Positions 44,201-53,200 of a stretch of 64,000 bases of DNA are shown here, one piece after another. The DNA lies in assembly GCA_037447655.1 (NCBI GenBank), contig JBBHKE010002480.1:131482-195481 (forward strand), in the 5' to 3' direction. Numbering within the stretch: the first letter of the stretch is position 1; every line of letters begins with the position of its first letter. The stretch is from Zygnema cylindricum. Its lineage: Eukaryota; Streptophyta; Zygnematophyceae; Zygnematales; Zygnemataceae. Below the pieces are notes generated by a model, which was not told where the DNA came from, made no database searches, and saw only the letters and a program-made list of their open reading frames with translations. The translations under genes and the position numbers were made by a program.

Positions 44201-47200
44201 GGGGGGGAGGGGAGGGAGAGGGAGAGGTGGAGAGGGGGGATGGGAGCGAAGTGGGGGGTGGGAGGAGAGGGAGGGGAGGTAGATTTGGTCGGCAGGAGCT
44301 GAAAACGAGAGTTTTTTTCTTTCCGATTCCGTACACGAATCGGTTCGTAATAAAAGTTCGATCCATAGCCGTACGAAATTACATCTATCCGTACATAATT
44401 TTCTGTCCTTTGAACCACTACACGACAGCAGTGTAGCGTTGTACGTTTTTCTAAAATCGTGTTTTTCCGTACATAAATTGTTTTAAAAAATAAAAAAATT
44501 GTTATTAGAGTGGATAATTCTTCCTGTTTTTGGACGTTTCTGGGTCTCTTCAGGAGACCGTTACGTCACTATAGCAGAAACTAGAGTGTACATATGGTCC
44601 GTACAAATACCGTACACTTTGTGACAATATGTAGTGCCACGACAGGACTGCATATTTCGTCGTACAATCCGTACATAATGATACTTTCGTACAAAAAGAT
44701 GTGTCCGTACAAAAGTACGACCTGTCAGATACAATTTGAATTTTCCTTCCACCGCAAAGGCAGGAAGACGACAAAACACGCCAGAATCTTAGAATCAGGT
44801 GAGGGTGTACGACCGTACGTGTACGAACAGAAGAACGAGTGTCTCACAAACGACGCAGTAATTTTGTCGGTTACGAACTTTGCTAAATTTCCAGTTGGAC
44901 CGCTTTAGCACCACAAGTCCCCAACAAGTGTCCGTACATTTCACAACCGTCCAAACTAGAAAATCCCAAAAAACAAACTTTGAAAAAAGGACAGCTGATC
45001 TCCGCAAAATCCGGATGGCCATAACGGCCGCTAGCTGCAAATCCGCAAGATTCGAAAAGATTTGCGAAGGATTCGACAGAGATTGAGGAAAAGGACAAAT
45101 GTTGTCAGATCTGGCCGCCGGAACACTGCTGAAAGTTTCACATGTACGGAAAAGCGGTTTTCTGACGCTATTCGTACAAAAAATTCGTACGATTAGGGCG
45201 CGAAAGCAGGCCCGACTTCTGGCTGCGTACGAATCTTCCATCCGTACGCATGACAACTAAAGCAAGACAAACGACAAAAAAACGCAGAGTGGCGGAAAAG
45301 CCTCGTGTCACTACACGACACGACAAAATGTAGATTTCAATTACCTTTCTGCCGCAAAAAAGGCCAAAAAAGGTCCTCGTACGTACGTCAGAAAGATAAA
45401 AATCTGACGGCAAAAATGACGTCATTTGGCTCTAGTGGCTACAGGGACAGCCTGGGACAAGTCTTTGTTGCACTAGAAGTTAGAAATGTAAAAAAAAAAT
45501 ATACGCCGTAGTTTAATGACAAATACTCGTCACTAGAATCGCTCCCATTGGCCAGAGATTACGCCCTATCGAGGCGCCACAAGTAAAAGATTGTAAAAAT
45601 CTACACCGCAATCCTGCGGATCAATCATATTGTAGCACGTGTTTGCACAAATGAAGCTACCATCGCGAATCGTTATTAGCGTCAAGGTTTTTTTCGCCAC
45701 TTATAACATCTTTTCTCCGTACACACTTGTCGGATTTTCAATTTGAGACCGCCAATTTGAAGCTGAGAATGTTACCTTTCAATCGCAACCGTCAGATCAA
45801 AATCGGACAAGTGTGTACGGAGAAAGATGTTTTAAGTGGCGAAAAAAACCTTGACGCTTATAACGATTCGCGGGTGTGTACAGTTGTGAAAATACACCGA
45901 AGCGAAACAAAAAAGGGGGAGACAGGGAGAAGGGGGAAGGGAGGGGAGTGAGTGGCTCCGAGTGAGTAAAAGAGAAATAAAGAAAAGTCTATTGCTATTG
46001 GTTAAAAAGAGACCTCAAATTAAACGAGAAAAACAAATAAAAAAGTAAAAAACAAAAAAAAGCGACGTTGTCGGTGCAAAACTTCAACCAGAAACTCTCA
46101 AAAAGACAGCCGTCCCACAAGCGACGAATTCCGTACATAACCGTCCTCTAAATAACCCGTAAGCCCATCGAAAACAGTGTTTCACTAACCGACAAAACCA
46201 GCTCCCAGATAGCATTCTTCCCTCAGGGCCAGCGGCCCAAAACTTCGGTTGCAAAAAACCGTTCAGACTTCCAAAAAATCGGACAATTATATCGAAAAAA
46301 AATCCAAAAAATCGGACTGCACTGTTGGAAAAATCGATACTTCCGCAATTTCTGTCAGAAAACAGTTTCCGTACAACAGTGCAGTCCTAAAACAAGAAAG
46401 TCCAAAAAACGCAGAAGCACACGTGTCGAAATCACTGCGTTCGGATTTGACGCTTGATGACGTGGCAAACACAACAGCTTGGCGCGGTCCAGAGTACATA
46501 AATTAAATGACAAAAAGTCCGTACAGAAGCCCAGACTTTTTCGCGGTTTTCAAAGCATTCCCGAATCTATGTGTCAAAAAAAAAGGATCTTATCCATAAG
46601 ATCCGATCGTCCGTACGAATTCGATAACAGTCATTAAGATATTCCAGCTGTCACAGTTTGACTTCCGTACAATCAACAGCAAGCTCTCAGCCCAGGCGGC
46701 TTTAAATTTTCCGTACATTTTGTTTTGTACGACTTAATGGCAGTGCAGGAAATCGAATCTTTTTCCGTACATATACCCCAAAGACAGCCAGCTGTCCGAA
46801 ACAATTTGCAGCCAAAATTTACTCCGAATCTCAGAAAAGACAAAACAGCACGGCTGCCACGTCAGCGAATCTAATTTGAGCTGCGAGAAGCTCTCAGACG
46901 ATCGCCCGGAAAACCTGGAAACTTTAGATTTAAAAAAAGACAAAGTTGACATGTGTCACTCTGGAAGAACAGATTTCAGAAGAAAAAAAATAGTCGGTTG
47001 ACTTTATTCGACCTGAAATTCGAATTCGGGATTCGGGATTCGGTACAGTCCGTACAGATGTCAACGAAGAGAAAAGGACGGAGGAAAGGACAAAAATGGG
47101 TCACAGGAAATATCCGTACAGAAAGGACGAATAAGGGCAAACAATAAACAGAATTGAATACCCAGAAAAAAAAAAAAGGGGAGGAGAGAAATAGTGTGGA

Positions 47201-50200
47201 TAATTCTGAGGCAGGAATTCCCTAAGAAATAAAAACCAACCAATATACAAAAAAAAACAAATAAACAAAAGTATCTAAAAAACTAAGAATGTCCATGGAT
47301 CACATCTTAAGATAATAATAATAAGAAAAACTAAATAAAAACTATAATTTCGATATTTTTCATAATTATATAAATAACCGAATAAAAAAAAAACAATATC
47401 GGTCTCCACAAACCTTCACCGGAATCATTTTGTTCGATTCGATTACTTCAAAAAAAAGTCAATAATACACTATAAAAATAAAAAGTGTGAAAAGTAAAAA
47501 AATATATACATATACTGGAATAAATTAAAGAAAAACCCATATTATCATCTTTAATATGATAAAAACAACTAAAAAAAAAAAAAAAAANNNNNNNNNNTTA
47601 CATGCTAAAATGTTTTTGCATGTTGCGATGGGGGGAGGGGTGGGGATTGGTCGGCAGGAGCTGAAAACAGAGTTTTTTCTTTCCGATTCCGTACACAAAT
47701 CGGTTAGTAAGAAAAGTTCTCTTAATAGCCGTACGAAAGTACATCTAACCGTACATAATTTTCTTTCATTTGAACCACTACTGTAGCGTTGTACGTTTTT
47801 GTAAAATCGTACATTTTCGTACACAATTTGTTAAAAGAGTTCGAAAACTATTATTAGAATAGATCATTCTTCCTGTTTTTGGACGTTTCTGGGTCGCTTG
47901 AGGAGACCGTCACGTCACTGTAGTCGAAACTACACCGTGAATCGTTATTAGCCTTATGTACGCTATATCGGCACCCCAAAATTATGACATTGATACCTTA
48001 AATATAATTTATTACACTATTTAAGGAAGTGGACCATAATCTGCCACGTCTCCTGACACTATATTAGAATGAATGACGCTAATTTTTTCTTTACTCTAAT
48101 AATTTCTATAGCCTAATAACGATTCAAGGTGTAGAGCGTACATTTGAATGTTCCGTACAATATCGTACACTTTGTGACAATATGTAGCGCCACGACAGGA
48201 CTGCATATTTCGTACCACTGTCAATATGTACCCCATACAGTTCGTACAGCATGATTCGTCCGTACATCATTATTCGTCCGTACAAAATGTACGAGCTGTC
48301 AAATACAATTTTCCTTCTACCGCAAAGGCGGGAAGACGCCAAAACACGCCAAAATCTTAGAATCAGGTAAAGGTACACGACCGAACGTGTACGGACAGAA
48401 TAGCACGTGTCACAGAAACGACGCAGTAAACTTTGTCGTTTATGAACTTTGCTAGGACTCCAGTGGAACGCGATAGCTCCCCGACAATTGTCCGTACATT
48501 TGACAACCGTCCAAACTAGAAAATCCCAAAAACAAACGTTGAGAAAAGGACAAACTAATATCCGTAAAATCCGGGAGGCCGAAACGGCCGCTAACTGGAG
48601 ATCTGTAAAATTCGAAAAGATTCGCGAAAGATTCGACAGAGATTGAGGAAAAGGACAAATTTTGTCAGTTCTGGCCGCCGGAACACTGGTTGAAGTTTCA
48701 CATGTACGGAAATACAGTTCTCTGACGCAGTCCGTATAGACTATCCGTACGAATAGGCCACACATGTACGGAACATGCCAGACTTCTGGCTGCATCCGAA
48801 ACTTCCATCCGTACGCATGACAACTAAAATAGCACAAACGACAAAAATATGCAGAGACGCAGAAAAACCGTGCTTCACTAAAAGACAAAAAAAAAAGATT
48901 TTTTGAAAGTTCAACGACTGTTCTTGTCTTGGCGCAGAAAAGGCCAAAAAAAGCCTCGTACGTACGTCCGAGGGATAAAAATCTGACGGCAAAAAATGAC
49001 GTCACTTGGCTCTAGTGGCTACAGGGACAGACTGGGAAAACGACAATTCTTTGTTGCGCTAGAAATTAAAAATTTAATAAAATACGCCGTATTATAATGA
49101 CAGAAATACCCGTCACTAGACTAGCTCCCATTGGCCAAAGATTCGGACCAATCGAGGCGCCAAAAAAGGAAAGATTGTAGAGATCTACACCACAATCCTG
49201 AGGACCAATCATATTGTAGCACGTGTATGCACGAGAAAATTAATGAAAATACACAGAAACCAAACAAAAAAAGGGGGATAGGCTAGCGGGGGGAGAGAGG
49301 GAGAGGAGAGAGGGAGAGGAGAGAGGGAGAGGGAGGGAGTGGCTTCGAGTGAGTAAAGGAAATAATTGAAAAAGCTACACCGCAAATCGCTATTAGCGTA
49401 GAAGTTTCATTAGCGTACATGAAAAATTACCGTGGTTTACGCTAATTAAGAATTTGAAAATTTTGAAAAAAAACATACATTCTAATTGTTTAATAATTCT
49501 AATTTGGGTCTTTGAAAAAAATAAATGTCGGTCGCAAACATGCTTACACTAGCATAAGTATTCGTACAAAATCTGACAAATCGTACACAAATAGCACGTT
49601 CACACAGTCGAAACGTGGTTGCTGGACGAATATGTGCGAACGTGATATTTGACAGCCCGATTAAACCCCATTTTTAGAGAGCACATTCTCATGCGTCCGC
49701 GGCTACTAAAACTCAATAATTATATTTTTTCACTTAAAAAGGTACAATTTTGTACGATCTGACACTGTCCGTACACCACACTAATTAACTGATGGCTTAC
49801 TTCCATTTTGTACGGTACTAAAAAATTAACCCTAAATAGAGTAAAGAAAAAAATAGAATGAACTACGCTAATGTAGAATAAAAAAAATAAAAGAGGGACG
49901 GAATTAGCGTACACAACGCTAATAGCGATTGGCAGGTGTACTGCTATTGGCTAAAAAGAAACCTAAAACGAAACTAGAAAAACAAATAAACAAACAAAAA
50001 ACAAAAAAAGGCGGCAATGTAAAATGATGTCGGTGGATGACGTCAACTTCAACGCAGAAAAAGACAGAAAAAGACAACCGTTGCACAAGCGACAAAAAGA
50101 CAACCGTCGTAATGCAAAAAATCGTTCAAGCTTCCAAAAAATCGGACGTTTTTTTATAAAAATCGGAGAGCACTATTGGAAAAATAGATACCTTCTTCCG

Positions 50201-53200
50201 CAATTTCTGTCAGACAAAACAGTTTCCGTACAGCATTGCAGTCCTAAAACAAGAAAGTCCAAAACACAAAGCACACGTGTCGGTATTACAGCGATTAGAT
50301 TTGACGCTTGATGACGTGGCAGACACAACAGCTCGGCGTGGTCCAGAGCACACACACTAAACGACAAAATTTTCGTACGGAGGCCCAAAGAAACTTCGCG
50401 TGACTTTTTCACGGTTTTCAGCATTCCCGAATCTATGTGCAAAAAAAAATAGATCTTATTCGTACGATCCGATATTCCGTACGATTCATACGAAACTCGA
50501 TAACAGTCATTAAGATATTCCAGCTGTCACATTTTGAATTCCGTACAATCGACAGCACTCTCTCAACCCAGGCGGCTATAAATTTTCCGTACATTTATTT
50601 CGTACGATTTATTCCGTACATTACTAGCCCGGGTCAGTCGAATCTTTTACGTACATCCGCTCCAAAGACAGCCAGCTGTCCGAAACAATTTGCAGGCAAA
50701 ATATTCTCCGAATCTCAGAAAAGACAAAACAGCACGGCTGCCACGTCAGCGAATCTAATTTGGAGCTGCGAGAAGCTCTCAGACGATCGCCCGGAAAACC
50801 TGGAAACTTTAGATTTTCAAAAAAGACAAAGTTGACATGTGTCACTCTGTGAGCACAGATTTTAGAAGAAAAAAAAACGTCGGTTGACTTTATTCGACCT
50901 GAAATTCGAATTCTGGATTCGGGGATTCGGTACGGTCCGTACAGATGTCAACGAAGAGAAATGGACGGAGTAAAGGACAAATATGTGTCACAGGAAATAT
51001 GAGTCCGTACAGAAAGGCCGAATTAGGGCAAACAATAAAAAGAATTGAATGCTCAAAAAAAATAAAAAAGGAAGGAGAGAAATAGTGTCGATAATTCTAA
51101 GGCAGGAATTGTGTCAGAAAATAAAACCAACCAAAGTATCTAAAAAACTAAGAATGTCCATGGATCACATCTTAAGATAATAATAATAAGAAAAACTAAA
51201 TAAAAACTATAATTTCGATATTTTTCATAATTATATAAATAACCGAATAAAAAAAAAACAATATCGGTCTCCACAAACCTTCACCGGAATCATTTTGTTC
51301 GATTCGATTACTTCAAAAAAAAGTCAATAATACACTATAAAAATAAAAAGTGTGAAAAGTAAAAAAATATATACATATACTGGAATAAATTAAAGAAAAA
51401 CCCATATTATCATCTTTAATATGATAAAAACAACTAAAAAAAAAAAAAAAAATTTAGCTGCTTTTGGGATAAAATGGCTAAAAAAAAATGCGCATTAAAA
51501 AACAACAACAAAATACCCAAACAAAAACCAAAATATCCAAAATAACCAACAAAAGAAAAACCCAAAAAAAACATACTCACACACAAAAAAAAAGTAACTG
51601 AAGCAAACAAAGTAACCAAAAAAAAACAGCCCCAAGGAGTAGTGGGAGAGAGGCGGGAGGGAGGGAGGGAGGGAAGGGGAGGGGAGGGAAGGAAGGGAGG
51701 TTAACCTCTCACCGTTAGCTGCTCCTTCAAAATTGTCTTACACGCGAATCTCTCTTTTGTCTTTTTCAAAACACACACGTGAATAATGCCGAATTTTCCT
51801 CGTCCTAACTCCTCGTCGAGAATCTCATATTCGTCCTTTATGTCGACCATCGGTCTCCTCAAAATATTTACCATATGAAATAAAATTTTCGAATTCGATT
51901 TTTTCGAGCTTTGGGGTACAGGTTCCAAAACCGATTTTTCCTCGGAAGGCAAAACCGGATTATTCGCCGAATTAATTTGTTTTTTTCCTTTCCGATCTGG
52001 CGAGACCGGAGAAATTGGGTTTGGAAAAGGTCGAAAATCCACACTATTTGAGAATTTAGGAATGTGGAGAGAAGACAAACTCCACCGTCGTAGCAATTTC
52101 CTCTCTGTCTTATTCTTATCTGTCTTATTCTCATTTGTCGTATTCTTGTTTGTCATATTCTCGTTCGTCTTATTCTCACTCGTCTCTTTCTCCGATTCTA
52201 TTTTATTGCCAGTGCACCCATTGGACCCAGATTGGGATTTTCCGAAAACAGCGAAATTTCCGACCGATTTCGTATTTTTCATAATTTTCAGTCTACCTCG
52301 TTTCCCTCCCTCTTTTTTTCCTTTAGGGGAGGGAGAAGTACTGGACCCATTTGGACTTACTCGGTCAGAAAAAAACTTTTTGGCTCCTGCCCGAAAACTC
52401 TCCATAAGCAACGAATTATCCACACTTTTTCGCCGACTTTTCGTCTTTTTCGATGAAGACAAAACAGCTCCTACCCCATTTCCTGCCGTTTCTCCTCCTG
52501 CATGTGTACTCTCTCCTCTCTCTCCTTCTCCCTCTCTGTTTCCGTTCTCTCTCTCCCTCTCTCTTGCCCCACCTACCTTTCCTCGCATGATTTCTAAAAA
52601 CCCGTCTAAACTTCCTCGTCTTATTCTTAATTTCTTCGGTATCTCGATTTCTTCTCCTTCTCCCTCTCCTATCTCTCCTTCTCCTCTCTCTGGCCCCTCC
52701 TCTCTCCTGTCTATTCCTCCAACCTTCTCTCTCATGAGTTCCAATAACCCATCTAAACTCCCTCGTCTCTTTCTATACCTTTTCGGTTTTTCCAAAACAG
52801 CCCGTCCCTCTCGCTGTCCTTCTCCATCCCCTCTCCCTGACTCCTCTCCATCTCTTCTCTCTCGCCCTCCTATCCCCTCTCTCATAATTTCTAGAAACCC
52901 GTCGAGACTCCCTCTTCTATTTCTATTATTTTTCGCTTTCTCAAAAACAGCTTCTCCCTCTCCCTCTCTGTCTTCCTCCCCTCTCTCCCCCCCCTGGCCA
53001 TCTCTTCTGTCTTTCCCTCCCACCGTCTCTCTCACGAGATCGAAAAACCCATCTAAACTCCCTCGTCTTCTTCTCTTCGGTTTCTCCAACACCGCCTCTC
53101 CCTCACCTCTCTCTCCTTCTTTTCTCTCTCCCTCCTCTCCCTCTCTTCTCTCTCTCCCTCCTACCTTCTCTCTCATCATTTCCAGCAACCCATCCAAACT

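Larger units (their letters stand above)
44250..47587. repeat. Segmental duplication, copy A (in kinase intron 1)
   Basis: Collinear with copy B (47629-51452) from the shared TTGGTCGGCAGGAGCTGAAAAC onward. Most of the length is visibly diverged (many substitutions and small indels), except the last 320 bp, which are identical. It contains one MITE absent from B and lacks two that B has. No coding exon was identified inside. Confidence 0.9.
47629..51452. repeat. Segmental duplication, copy B (in kinase intron 1)
   Basis: Tandem partner of copy A in the same orientation. Longer because of the MITEs at 47933-48131 and 49378-49938. After the shared 17-A run, copy B continues into unique A-rich intron sequence (51453-51640), which copy A lacks because of the gap. 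Confidence 0.9.
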
